Assembly (NCBI GenBank): GCA_034422875.1
Contig: DAOUJI010000107.1
Span: 9,998-73,997 of the forward strand
From: DAOUJI01 sp034422875
GTDB taxonomy: Bacteria > Chloroflexota > Dehalococcoidia > Lucifugimonadales > JAGWBF01
DNA length: 64,000 nt
Direction: 5' to 3'
Shown here: in pieces, positions 51,265-59,700 of the stretch
How positions within the stretch are numbered: position 1 is the first letter of the stretch
Layout of the letters: each line of letters opens with the position of its first letter
The notes under the pieces: generated by a model
Seen by the model: only the letters and a program-made list of their open reading frames with translations
What the model was told of the DNA's origin: nothing
Database searches by the model: none
Made by a program: the position numbers and the translations under genes

Positions 51265-52536
51265 ATGACTGTGACCACAGAGACGCTAGTCGATAAGGGA
51301 AAAGCAGCCAAGGCAGCCGGCCGCATTCTGGCGAGAGCATCCTCAGAAACGAAAAACGCGTTGCTCCTCAAGACCGCCGACCTGCTCATCGACCGCCAGG
51401 AAACCATCATATCGGCCAACCAGCAGGACTACGCCGAGGCCCAGCCTCACCTCTCCGATTCGATGCTGGACCGTCTGATGCTCAACTCACAGCGCATCGA
51501 AGGGATGGCTCGGGACGTGAGGAACGTAGCCTCACTCCCCGACCCCGTAGGCGAGGTCTTTGACATGCGCACCCTTCCCAATGGACTCATGGCGGGCAGA
51601 AAACGGGTCCCGTTGGGAGTCGTGGGCTCCATCTACGAAAGCCGCCCCAACGTGACCATCGACATATCGGCCCTGTGCCTGAAGTCGGGCAACGCCTGCA
51701 TACTCAGGGGCGGGAAGGAAGCCATCCAGACCAATTCCATTCTGGCCGGAATAGTCAGGGACTCTTTGGTTCAGGTCGACTTACCCGCGGACTGCATGCA
51801 GTTCATTGACGACCCGGACCGGGCTCTGGCCAACGGGCTGTTGAAGATGAAGGAATATATCGACTTGTTCGTTCCCAGAGGCGGGCCTGACCTGATTCGG
51901 TTCGTGGCCCAGGAAGCCGCAATGCCTGTGGTAGCCGGGGGCGTTGGCGTGTGCCACACATACGTAGACGGCACGGCAGACCTGGAAAAGGCCGTGGACA
52001 TTGCGTTCAACGCCAAAGTCCAACGCCCCACCGTATGCAACGCTCTCGACTCATTGCTCGTCCACTCTTCGACGGCCCCGGACTACTTGCCGCGCATAGC
52101 ACGGGAATGGGCCAAGGCCGGAGTCGAGATACACGGAGACGGGCGGACCATGAGCATCCTGGGAGCCGAGCCGGACCTGAACCTTTTGCCGGCCCAAGAG
52201 GAAGACTGGGGCCGCGAGTTCCTGTCGCTTACCGCGGCGGTGAAAGTAGTGGACTCCCTCGACGAAGCCCTGGAACACATCCAGACCTACGGCTCCGGCC
52301 ATTCTGAGGCCATCGTCTCCGAAGACTATTCAGCAACCTCCAGGTTCTTGGACGAAGTGGACGCCGCGGCGGTCTATGTCAACGCCAGCACCCGCTTCAC
52401 AGACGGGTCAGCGTTGGGCCTCGGCGCGGAGGTTGGAATAAGCACCCAGAAATTCCATGCCCGCGGCCCCCTCGGACTAAGGGAGATGACCTCCTACAAA
52501 TGGATAATTACTGGGAACGGCCAGGTGCGTTCCTAG
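51265..52536 (+). CDS. proA: Gamma-glutamyl phosphate reductase
   Basis: ProA reduces gamma-glutamyl phosphate to the semialdehyde, the step after ProB. The 423-residue protein has YESRPNVTIDISALCLKSGN, ACILRGGKEAIQTN, the active-site Cys in RPTVCNALDSLLVH, GSGHSEAIVSEDYSAT, and FTDGSALGLGAEVGISTQK near the end. It is an aldehyde-dehydrogenase-fold protein of normal length. A CTATCATAAC promoter-like run lies about 70 bases upstream. Confidence 0.94.
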   Translation: MTVTTETLVDKGKAAKAAGRILARASSETKNALLLKTADLLIDRQETIISANQQDYAEAQPHLSDSMLDRLMLNSQRIEGMARDVRNVASLPDPVGEVFDMRTLPNGLMAGRKRVPLGVVGSIYESRPNVTIDISALCLKSGNACILRGGKEAIQTNSILAGIVRDSLVQVDLPADCMQFIDDPDRALANGLLKMKEYIDLFVPRGGPDLIRFVAQEAAMPVVAGGVGVCHTYVDGTADLEKAVDIAFNAKVQRPTVCNALDSLLVHSSTAPDYLPRIAREWAKAGVEIHGDGRTMSILGAEPDLNLLPAQEEDWGREFLSLTAAVKVVDSLDEALEHIQTYGSGHSEAIVSEDYSATSRFLDEVDAAAVYVNASTRFTDGSALGLGAEVGISTQKFHARGPLGLREMTSYKWIITGNGQVRS

Positions 52537-52568
52537 CCGGAAGCCTTTCGAATTTACTGAGGTATGTG

Positions 52569-52898
52569 ATGGCCGACTACTACTTTGAGCGCGATTGCAG
52601 GACTCCCAACTCCGAGGCCTACGACATCCTGTCCGGCGGCCAGTCCGTAGGAAGGATAGACTTGCACTATACGACCAGCGTGGTCCACGCCACCCTCTGC
52701 GTTCTGGAGAGCTTCACTCAAGAGGACATTCAGGAGCTAATCGACGACATTGACGACGACCTGATCGACGTAGTCGGAGTGCACCGGGAGGAGTTCATAG
52801 TCCACGTCTACCAGGGTCGGGAGACGGGAGTCTTCAGCGACAGTGACTTTGGCGAAGCCGGGAGCAACGCGGTAAACGGCGGCCCGGCAGAAAACTAG
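52569..52898 (+). CDS. Unrecognised 109-residue acidic protein
   Basis: ATG 52569 (MADYYFERDCRTPNSEAYDI) follows GAGG in the 3' flank of proA. The protein has SVGRIDLHYTTSVVHATLCV, a run of Asp and Glu (IQELIDDIDDDLIDVVG), then HREEFIVHVYQGRETGVFSD, compatible with a small alpha/beta domain. I do not recognise the family. It is separated from proA by 32 bases and could be read on the same message. Confidence 0.6.
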   Translation: MADYYFERDCRTPNSEAYDILSGGQSVGRIDLHYTTSVVHATLCVLESFTQEDIQELIDDIDDDLIDVVGVHREEFIVHVYQGRETGVFSDSDFGEAGSNAVNGGPAEN

Positions 52899-52909
52899 CT
52901 GGGCGGGGG

Positions 52910-53854
52910 TTACTTCCTGGAGACGGCGGCTCTCGCGGCTTGGGCTATGCCGGCGGCTGTCAAGCCGTGCTTTTCGAGAAGCTGGTCCGGCTTGCCCGAC
53001 TCGGCATACTTCTCCAACCCCACCATCTCTATGGGAACTGGTTTGTTGCGTCCCAGGGTTCCCGCCACTATGCTCCCCAACCCGCCATAGAGGTAGTGCT
53101 CCTCTACGGTAACTACGGCGCCGGTTTCGGACGCAGCCTTAATCAAGGTCTCCTCGTCCACCGGCTTCAGGGTAGCCATGTTCACGACCCGGCAACTGAT
53201 TCCCTCGCCTGCCAGAGACTCCGACGCCTCGATTACCAGGTGGAGGACCGCTCCTGTGGACACAATGGTCACGTCGGTCCCCTCTCTAATCGTCTCGGCC
53301 TTCCCGATGGTGAAGTCGAACCCCTCGGGATGCAATATCGGGGTGGCAGCCCGGTATAGCCTGATATACACGGGGCCCTTCATGCTGGCCGCCGCCTTGA
53401 CCGCAGCAACTGTCTCGGGAGCGTCCGACGGTGTGAGCACCGTCATTCCTGGAAGAGAGCACATCAAGGCAAGGTCCTCAATGCTGTGGGCCGAGGCTCC
53501 GTCCTCGCCCGTAATGATTCCCGAATGGGTGCAGACTATCTTGACGTTAAGGTGGGGCTGGGCGATTCCCACCCTTATCTGGTCGAAGGGACGCCCAGTC
53601 CCGAACACGGCGAATGTGCTTACGAAGGGAGTCTTTCCGGAGGAAGCCAGCCCCGCAGCCACGCTCATCATGTTCTGCTCGGCAGGGCCGAAGTCGAAGA
53701 ACCGCTCAGGGTAGGCGTCTCTGAACAGGTGGACGAAGGTGGACACGTTCAGGTCGCCGCCGAGAACGACTATGTTTTCGTCGGTGGCCCCCATGTCCAA
53801 GAGCGTCCTGCCGTAGGCTTCTCTAGTGGACGCAGTTGGGGCAGTTGTCGCCAT
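52910..53854 (-). CDS. Transketolase, C-terminal (pyrimidine and C-domain) subunit
   Basis: The protein has 314 residues from ATG 53854 (MATTAPTASTREAYGRTLLD); an open extension upstream lies within the next gene. It has the pyrimidine-binding part (GGDLNVSTFVHLFRDAYPER, then FFDFGPAEQNMMSVAAGLA) and a C-domain ending EMVGLEKYAESGKPDQLLEK. With the partner at 53869-54768 it makes one split transketolase of the pentose-phosphate pathway. Such splits are common in archaea and several bacterial phyla. Confidence 0.9.
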   Translation of the reverse strand: MATTAPTASTREAYGRTLLDMGATDENIVVLGGDLNVSTFVHLFRDAYPERFFDFGPAEQNMMSVAAGLASSGKTPFVSTFAVFGTGRPFDQIRVGIAQPHLNVKIVCTHSGIITGEDGASAHSIEDLALMCSLPGMTVLTPSDAPETVAAVKAAASMKGPVYIRLYRAATPILHPEGFDFTIGKAETIREGTDVTIVSTGAVLHLVIEASESLAGEGISCRVVNMATLKPVDEETLIKAASETGAVVTVEEHYLYGGLGSIVAGTLGRNKPVPIEMVGLEKYAESGKPDQLLEKHGLTAAGIAQAARAAVSRK

Positions 53855-53868
53855 CCCTACCCCTCCCT

Positions 53869-54768
53869 CTACGCCAACTCTGCCATGGCCAAAGCGTACT
53901 CGTCCTTGTTGGGCGCCTTGCCGTGGAAGTCGGGGTTGTTCTCCATAAAACTGACGCCCTTCCCCTTCACGGTATGGGCGATAATCATCGTAGGCCGGCC
54001 TTTGGTCGCCTTGGCCTCGTCTATGGCATCGAGTATCTGGGCAATGTCGTGGCCGTCCGCCTCCAGGGTGTTCCAGCCGAAGGCCCTCCACTTGTCCGGC
54101 AGGGGCTCAAGCTGCATGACTTGATCGGTGAAGCGGTCGTTTTGAATGCGGTTCCTGTCTACGATAGCTGTCAGGTTATCCAACTTGTAGTGGGCGGCGG
54201 ACATGGCAGCCTCCCACACCTGGCCCTCGTCACACTCCCCGTCTCCCAGAAGCGCGTAGACCCGGTAATCGGCCTTATCCATTCGCCCGGCAAGGGCGGC
54301 GCCTACCGCGAAGGACAGCCCCATGCCCAAGGAGCCGGAGCTCATCTCCACTCCTGGAGTCACGACGGAGGCGTGGCCTTGTATGCGGCTGTCTATCTTC
54401 CGGAAGGTCCAAAGCTCCTCACGCGGGAAATACCCAGCCCGGCTCAACACCGCGTAGAAACCCGGACAGGCATGTCCCTTGCTGAGTATGAAACGGTCTC
54501 TGTCCTTCCACGAGGGGTTCTGGGGGTCGTAGCGCATCACTTTGAAATAGAGAGCCGAAAGTATCTCTATCTCAGACAACGAACCTCCGGGATGCCCGCT
54601 GCCCGCCTCGAAAATAATGTCGATGATGTCCCGGCGGAGCTCTTTGACTAGGGACTTCAGTTCGTCGATTTCAGCGGTGCGCTGTCCGGCGCCCGATCCG
54701 GTAGAAGAAGAGACCTCGGCAACGTTGTCCGAGGTCTCTGCAGATTCGCGTCCCGTAGGCGAGTTCAC
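53869..54768 (-). CDS. Transketolase, N-terminal (ThDP-binding) subunit
   Basis: The protein has 299 residues. It has SGHPGGSLSEIEILSALYFK, the ThDP/metal site GDGECDEGQVWEAAMSAAHY and the continuing LDNLTAIVDRNRIQND, then MIIAHTVKGKGVSFMENN. The first 35 residues (SPTGRESAETSDNVAEVSSS and on) are a polar extension before the fold. It ends 14 bases upstream of the C-terminal subunit, and the two are one transcription unit. Confidence 0.9.
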   Translation of the reverse strand: MNSPTGRESAETSDNVAEVSSSTGSGAGQRTAEIDELKSLVKELRRDIIDIIFEAGSGHPGGSLSEIEILSALYFKVMRYDPQNPSWKDRDRFILSKGHACPGFYAVLSRAGYFPREELWTFRKIDSRIQGHASVVTPGVEMSSGSLGMGLSFAVGAALAGRMDKADYRVYALLGDGECDEGQVWEAAMSAAHYKLDNLTAIVDRNRIQNDRFTDQVMQLEPLPDKWRAFGWNTLEADGHDIAQILDAIDEAKATKGRPTMIIAHTVKGKGVSFMENNPDFHGKAPNKDEYALAMAELA

Positions 54769-54852
54769 ACAGGCCCCCTCTCGTCCTGTTGCGGCAGGCC
54801 CGATTATAGCAACGGCCTTGGGGGCTGTCTAGCGTCCCGTCCGCCCTCCGAA

Positions 54853-54858
54853 TATAAT
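54853..54858 (+). promoter_or_regulatory. TATAAT box eight bases before the amidohydrolase ATG
   Basis: TATAAT is followed by CGGATTAG and then ATG 54867. Such spacing places the transcription start at or within two bases of the start codon. No clear -35 hexamer was found. Confidence 0.4.
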
Positions 54859-54866
54859 CGGATTAG

Positions 54867-55718
54867 ATGGTTATCGATTTCCACACGCACGTATTTCCTA
54901 CGAGCTTTTCTACACGTCGGGAAGAGCTGGCGAAGAAGGACGCAACCTTTGCCGACCTCTACGCCAATCCCTCCTCAAAGATGGTGTGTGCCGATGAGCT
55001 TATAGCCGCCATGGACAAGGCGGAGATCGAACATTCGGTGATAATGGGAGTGGGTTGGTCGGACCGGGAGGTCGCGAGGGAAGCCAACGACTATTTGATT
55101 GAGTCAATCGTTAAACACCCAAGACGGCTGACCGGCCTGGCGTCCGTGAACCCTGCCTGGGGAGACGCAGCCCTGGAGGAGTTGGACCGCTGCACCAAAG
55201 CAGGGCTAAGAGGCGTAGGAGAACTGCACCCAGACACCCAGGTTTTCGACATCGCGGACTATGAGACTATGGCGCCCATGATGGACATGGCCCATGAGAA
55301 GGGACTGCTCGTGCTCACCCACGCCTCCGAGCCGGTCGGCCATCTGTATCCCGGCAAGGGACACACAACTCCAGAAAAGCTCTACGCACTGGCCAGGAAC
55401 TTCCCGCAAAACACCCTCATCCTCGCCCATTGGGGGGGCGGGCTCCCCTTCTATACGCTCATGCCGGAAGTGCGAGAAGAGTTGAGCAGCGTCTACTACG
55501 ACAGCGCCGCTTCGCCTTTCCTGTACAGCCCTGACGTGTTCCAAAGGGTCGCCGAGATTTGCGGAGCCGAGCGCATCCTGTTCGGCACCGATTTCCCGTT
55601 GCTCAGGCAATCTCGAATACTGGACCAGGTGCGCGGGTCTTGTCTTCCCGACCTCGACCAAGCCGCGATTCTGGGGGGCAACGCACGTCTACTGCTGGGA
55701 TTAGAGGCGCGGGCCTGA
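54867..55718 (+). CDS. Amidohydrolase-family TIM-barrel protein
   Basis: The protein has 283 residues. It starts MVIDFHTHVFPT, with the H-x-H metal pair, and has LVLTHASEPVGHLYPGKGHT, LILAHWGGGLPFYTL and RILFGTDFPLL with the active-site Asp. These are the marks of the amidohydrolase-2/uracil-5-carboxylate-decarboxylase-like group of metal-dependent hydrolases and decarboxylases. The substrate is unknown. Its stop overlaps the start of thpR by one base. A TATAAT lies just before the ATG. Confidence 0.85.
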   Translation: MVIDFHTHVFPTSFSTRREELAKKDATFADLYANPSSKMVCADELIAAMDKAEIEHSVIMGVGWSDREVAREANDYLIESIVKHPRRLTGLASVNPAWGDAALEELDRCTKAGLRGVGELHPDTQVFDIADYETMAPMMDMAHEKGLLVLTHASEPVGHLYPGKGHTTPEKLYALARNFPQNTLILAHWGGGLPFYTLMPEVREELSSVYYDSAASPFLYSPDVFQRVAEICGAERILFGTDFPLLRQSRILDQVRGSCLPDLDQAAILGGNARLLLGLEARA

Positions 55719-56299
55719 TGGTGCGTGCCTTTATTGCAGTAGAAGTCCCGTCTCCTGCCCGACGGGCGCTTGGTTCGGTCATCCAGGACCTGAAACGCAA
55801 GCGGGTCACAGGAGTACGATGGGTCGACCCAAAGGGAATCCACGCCACGTTGAAGTTCCTGGGAGAAATAGAGCCTGAGTCCATCGACCGCGTGATGGAG
55901 GGTCTGGGCAAGGCGTGCAGCGGCTCCACACCCTTCAGTGTCGGCCTGTCAGGGACTGGCGCTTTCCCCAACACACGCGGCCCAAAAGTGCTGTGGGTGG
56001 GACTGTCAGGAGACATGGACCGGCTCAAAACCCTACAAACGGCCATCGACCAGGAGATGCACTCAGTCCTCGGTCTGGACATCGAGACCCGCCGCTTCAA
56101 TCCTCACCTGACCCTGGGCAGAGTCCGGAACGGAGTGCTGCCCTTTGGACAGCGGGACATAGGCAAGGTGGTGGAAAACTTCAAGCTGAAGGAGTCCCAC
56201 GCATGGACCGTTGACCGCGTCCAACTGATTCAGAGCACCCTCACGCCCGATGGCCCCATATACGAGACCCTCGGCACACAGCCATTGGCTTCTCAGTAA
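55718..56299 (+). CDS. thpR: RNA 2',3'-cyclic phosphodiesterase
   Basis: ThpR opens 2',3'-cyclic phosphates on RNA; it belongs to the 2H phosphoesterase group. The 193-residue protein has the two H-x-T/S motifs, HATLKFLGEI (about 45-48) and NPHLTLGRV (about 128-133), with VRWVDPKG before the first. ATG 55718 overlaps the stop of the amidohydrolase gene in TGATG, so translation is coupled. Confidence 0.9.
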   Translation: MVRAFIAVEVPSPARRALGSVIQDLKRKRVTGVRWVDPKGIHATLKFLGEIEPESIDRVMEGLGKACSGSTPFSVGLSGTGAFPNTRGPKVLWVGLSGDMDRLKTLQTAIDQEMHSVLGLDIETRRFNPHLTLGRVRNGVLPFGQRDIGKVVENFKLKESHAWTVDRVQLIQSTLTPDGPIYETLGTQPLASQ

Positions 56300-56324
56300 A
56301 TGGTCGCTGTACGACCGTCAGAGC

Positions 56325-56372
56325 CTGCACAAATTGCAAGTAATACTTTCAATCTACGCATTTTGGGCGCGT
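56325..56372. repeat. Left 48-bp repeat flanking the AAA_14 gene
   Basis: This stretch begins CTGCACAAATTGCAAGT and continues ACTTTCAAT to GGGCGCGT. It matches 57587-57634 at about 38 of 48 bases, in the same orientation. Its half-sites TTGCAAGT and ACTTTCAA are partly palindromic, but the right arm (CTACGCA) is degraded. Confidence 0.8.
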
Positions 56373-56374
56373 GA

Positions 56375-57565
56375 TTAAGGCTCCGCAGTGTTTTGATTCA
56401 ATTCAAATCTTTCCAAGACCTGAGGGAAATCGCGCAACGGCGTTATCTCGACGTCGCTCCGAGACTGCCGGGCCGTTCCTCCATATACCACCGCCCTTCC
56501 AGATATCTCGGGAACTAACTCAGACACGCGATTGAGGGAACGGAAGAAGTCGGAAGAAATAGTTGAGCCAGACTTGACCTCGATGGCGCATATGCCGTTA
56601 CCGCTTTGATAAAACAGGTCACATTCCAGTCCCCGGGAGTCACGGAAGAAAGATAGATTAGGTTGCAGCCCCCGATTGGTGCGGCTTTTGAGGGCTTCGA
56701 CCACTGCCGCATTTTCAAAGAGCGCTCCACGGAGTGGATGAGAGGCTATTTGCGCAGCATGTTCGATGCCTAAGAGAAAGCTCGCCAGTCCAACGTCGTA
56801 GAAGTACAGCTTGGGAGACTTGACCAGTCGCTTTCGAATATTGGTGAAAAAGGGTTGCAGTTGAAAAACGATGTAGCTCGCCTCCAACACCGTAAGCCAC
56901 TCACGGGCCGTGGTGTGGGAAACGCCTGCGTCGTCCCCCAAGGAAGTGAGATTGATCAGCTGGCCTACACGTCCAGCGCATAGGCGCACGAATCTCCGGA
57001 AGGTGGACAGGTTTCGTATCTCACCCAACCGGCGCACATCGCGCTCAACGTAGGTCTCGAAGTAGTCGCCCAGGGCCTGTCGCGGACTGAGCCCTTGGTC
57101 GTGAATCCGTGGGTAGAAGCCCGAGTGCAGGATGTCATCAATTGAATCACCGGCTCCGGCCCTCTGGCGCTCCACCAGGGAGAATGGCAACAGCCGGACC
57201 AGGGCCGTACGCCCTGCCAAGGATTGACTGATGGCGTTGGAGAGCCTGAATTGTTCGCTTCCTGTGAGCACGAACAGGCCGTTCTGTCTAACTTCGTCAG
57301 CGAAGACCTGCAAGTATGACAGCAGCGACGGGACATGTTGCACCTCATCGATGACGGCCCCGCCGCTGAGTTGGGATATAAGGCCCCTCGGGTCGGATTC
57401 CGCGAATTCGCGTTGGTCGGGCGCCTCCAAGTTCACGTACGCCAGGTCGGGAAAGGCTGCTCGGCAGAGGGTTGTTTTGCCGGACTGCCGGGGCCCGGTA
57501 ACAGTCACAAATGGGTATTGTTGGAACAGGGAGAGCAGCACGGGTGCGACTTCACGTTCAATCAT
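56375..57565 (-). CDS. AAA_14/DUF4143 ATPase
   Basis: The protein has 396 residues from ATG 57565 (MIEREVAPVLLSLFQQ). Walker A is GPRQSGKT (about 24-31), Walker B AVIDEVQHV (about 70-78), and sensor 1 LFVLTGSEQF. The C-terminal half has the DUF4143 PD-(D/E)xK-like block, with CDLFYQSGNGICAIEVKSGS. Such proteins are widespread, often present in several copies, and of unclear role. The gene lies exactly between two 48-bp direct repeats, one of which ends near the start codon. Confidence 0.85.
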   Translation of the reverse strand: MIEREVAPVLLSLFQQYPFVTVTGPRQSGKTTLCRAAFPDLAYVNLEAPDQREFAESDPRGLISQLSGGAVIDEVQHVPSLLSYLQVFADEVRQNGLFVLTGSEQFRLSNAISQSLAGRTALVRLLPFSLVERQRAGAGDSIDDILHSGFYPRIHDQGLSPRQALGDYFETYVERDVRRLGEIRNLSTFRRFVRLCAGRVGQLINLTSLGDDAGVSHTTAREWLTVLEASYIVFQLQPFFTNIRKRLVKSPKLYFYDVGLASFLLGIEHAAQIASHPLRGALFENAAVVEALKSRTNRGLQPNLSFFRDSRGLECDLFYQSGNGICAIEVKSGSTISSDFFRSLNRVSELVPEISGRAVVYGGTARQSRSDVEITPLRDFPQVLERFELNQNTAEP

Positions 57566-57586
57566 AGGCGCCAGCGTAGCTAAATT

Positions 57587-57634
57587 CTGCACAATTTGCA
57601 AGTGCTACTTTCAATTTGTGCATTGTAAGGGCGT
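57587..57634. repeat. Right 48-bp repeat and palindrome before the AAA_14 gene
   Basis: Within it, 57588-57622 is an imperfect palindrome of arms TGCACAA, TTG and AAGT facing ACTT, CAA and TTGTGCA around GCT. It ends 22 bases upstream of the AAA_14 ATG, where a repressor operator would be expected. The left copy at 56325-56372 keeps one arm only. Confidence 0.8.
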
Positions 57635-57934
57635 AAACGGCTGGCCTGGCGTTAAGGAACCGGGCGTTGAGAACGGGCTAAGGGCGGACAAGAAGAGGCT
57701 TATGATGGAAACCATGCCAAGAAATTCCTGTGTGTCGGCGCAGCCGACACAGGGAGTGCAAAGCAAAAGCTGGCAGCAGTTAGGTGCTTGATCAGGGTTT
57801 CAACGCCTCTCTCAGAAGAGGCTGCGCGAGGCGGGCTGACTGGTCATAGTCCTTACGAGTTGCCCCTACAGGACGTTCCTGATACCCGCTGGTCTATGGC
57901 TGAGCGTCGCAGGCATGCCGGGGACTGAGGGCTG
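57635..57934. other. Intergenic stretch with a copied promoter and a perfect hairpin
   Basis: No gene is supported here. 57659-57730 is a diverged copy of 59612-59688 (the promoter region of the TIM-barrel gene), including TATGAT at 57701-57706 and GAAATTCCTG. 57727-57737 (CCTGTGTCGGC) pairs perfectly with 57741-57751 (GCCGACACAGG) around a 3-base loop, an 11-bp hairpin without a T tract. Between 57835 and 57890 is a GTTGCCCCTACAGG fragment of the dispersed GGGGCGACC-type repeat. Confidence 0.65.
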
Positions 57935-59317
57935 CTACGACACTGTCTCTCCCGCCGTCACTCCCCTACCAGAGGCGGTCCATGGCCTGCGAGTGAACCG
58001 GCGGCCTAAGCCTCGTTCGATCTCACGCCATTTCCCCTCTTCCTCCAGCGTGATGAACGTCACCGCCTCACCGGAACGGCCCATGCGGCCAGTCCGACCG
58101 ACACGGTGCGTGAACAGCAGTTCCGAGTCGGGCAGGTCATAGTTAATTACCTGGCCAATGCCCTCAACGTCCAGGCCTCTGGCGGCTACATTCGTCGCCA
58201 CCAATATCGACGCGGCGCCGGAACGGAAGTCCGTCAACACACGTTCACGTGCACTCTGACTGAGATTTCCTTGGAGCCCCTCAGCCGGATATCCCAACGA
58301 ATTGAGATGTCTTGCCAGTTTCTTGACGCCGTGCTTGGTCTTGCCGAAAACGATGACCGAAGAGCCATCCCGCTGGTCCAACAGCGTTCTAAGAGCTTCC
58401 ATCTTGTCGCTCTTTTGGATGGTGTAGACCACGTGTTCCACAGCATGAGACTCCCGTACGGTCGCGTTCAATGCCACGGTTACGGGTTGGCGAAGGTGCT
58501 TTTTGGCGGTCTTAGCCACCCAGTCAGGCATGGTTGCAGAGAAGAGCGCCGTTTGCCGTCCGGTCGGCGTCCGACCAAGGATAGCTTCGACATCCTGGGC
58601 AAAACCCTGGTCCAACATTTCGTCAGCTTCATCCAGTACCAGGAACCGGACTGATTGCAGGTCTAGAGAGCCTTGCCGCAGATGGTCCAGGGTACGGCCC
58701 GGTGTGCCCACGACGATTTGGGCTCCGCTCCTCAACGCTTCGTACTCGGGCCTTAGCGACCTGCCGCCGTAGAGCAACGTCACACGCAATCGCTGGGAAG
58801 AAGCCAGGGCTTCTATGACCCCGGCCACCTGAATGGCCAATTCGCGGGTGGGCGTCAACACAAGCGCCTGGACCTGACGGGTCGACGGGTCGCATTGCTC
58901 AATCAGGGGCGCCGCAAACGCCAGAGTCTTTCCCGACCCTGTGGGCGCCTGCGCTATCAGGTCCCGTCCCTCCAGGAGATTAGGGATGGACTGTTCTTGA
59001 ATCGGTGTGGCTTCCGATATGTTCATCCGGGAAATCGCCGCCCTCGTGGCGCCCTTCAAAGGCATTTCAGAAAACACCGAGACGGACGTGCCGTCTACCT
59101 GGGGATCATTTGAAGCAAATGACTCGCCCCCGGGTGTTGTGACAGGGGAGGAAGGGCCATTACGACGGGCTTTGAAGCATCGGCGGCAATATGTAGGTCT
59201 GTCCGGGCTTGGCCGGAAGGGGACGGTCGTAGACGCGCCGCAATCAGCGCAAACGGCTTGGCTGCGCTGGGTGCGAGACGACCGGATTGGGCGACTGGTC
59301 AGAGATTCGACAGGCAT
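57935..59317 (-). CDS. DEAD-box RNA helicase with N-terminal zinc ribbon
   Basis: The protein has 460 residues. The N-terminus holds two Cys pairs (C23, C26, C44, C47: CADC and CRRC) around PFRPSPDRPTY, a zinc ribbon of a type fused to or beside helicases in Chloroflexota-like bacteria. The helicase follows: Q motif ATPIQEQS, Walker A APTGSGKT (124-131), LDEADEML and HRVGRTGR. It unwinds RNA, probably in ribosome assembly or cold adaptation. It lies between the intact TIM-barrel gene and a copy of that gene's promoter. Confidence 0.9.
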   Translation of the reverse strand: MPVESLTSRPIRSSRTQRSQAVCADCGASTTVPFRPSPDRPTYCRRCFKARRNGPSSPVTTPGGESFASNDPQVDGTSVSVFSEMPLKGATRAAISRMNISEATPIQEQSIPNLLEGRDLIAQAPTGSGKTLAFAAPLIEQCDPSTRQVQALVLTPTRELAIQVAGVIEALASSQRLRVTLLYGGRSLRPEYEALRSGAQIVVGTPGRTLDHLRQGSLDLQSVRFLVLDEADEMLDQGFAQDVEAILGRTPTGRQTALFSATMPDWVAKTAKKHLRQPVTVALNATVRESHAVEHVVYTIQKSDKMEALRTLLDQRDGSSVIVFGKTKHGVKKLARHLNSLGYPAEGLQGNLSQSARERVLTDFRSGAASILVATNVAARGLDVEGIGQVINYDLPDSELLFTHRVGRTGRMGRSGEAVTFITLEEEGKWREIERGLGRRFTRRPWTASGRGVTAGETVS

Positions 59318-59641
59318 ACGGAAACAGACTCCTTGGCATACAGAGGTGACACAGGTGATTCAGCGCGGGGCGAAAAGACAAGAGTGCGGGGTCTGACGGT
59401 CCGTTGCTGTGCGAAACCTTGGCGCGTAAATGGGCGCGCACCCGCTATTGTAACAGACTTGCCCCAAGACGTATACGGGTGCGGATGTCGGTAACAGCCC
59501 AGACTTCGTGAGACATGCGGGCAGTAGGCATGATGCGAGAGGATCCCCCCAATATTGCGCCCAGACAGCGACTACCGGTAGGCCGGGCGCCGTGAGACAT
59601 CGTTTTGGGCAGCGGGTGTTGAGAACCGGGGAGGGGACGGG
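59318..59641. other. Intergenic leader upstream of the helicase and TIM-barrel gene
   Basis: No gene was found. On the minus strand this is the 5' flank of the helicase, with AAGGAG about 14 bases before its ATG. On the plus strand it leads to the promoter at 59642-59670. The region includes GGCGCGTAAATGGGCGCGC and no obvious riboswitch. Confidence 0.5.
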
Positions 59642-59670
59642 CTGACGGCAGGCGGGAAAAGGCTTATGAT
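59642..59670 (+). promoter_or_regulatory. Promoter of the TIM-barrel gene
   Basis: CTGACG at 59642-59647 and TATGAT at 59665-59670 are 17 bases apart. The -35 matches the consensus at four and the -10 at five of six positions. A copy with the same 17-base spacing (CTAAGG, TATGAT) lies at 57678-57706. Confidence 0.55.
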
Positions 59671-59700
59671 GGAACAAGAAATTCCTGAAGGGGGTCCAAG

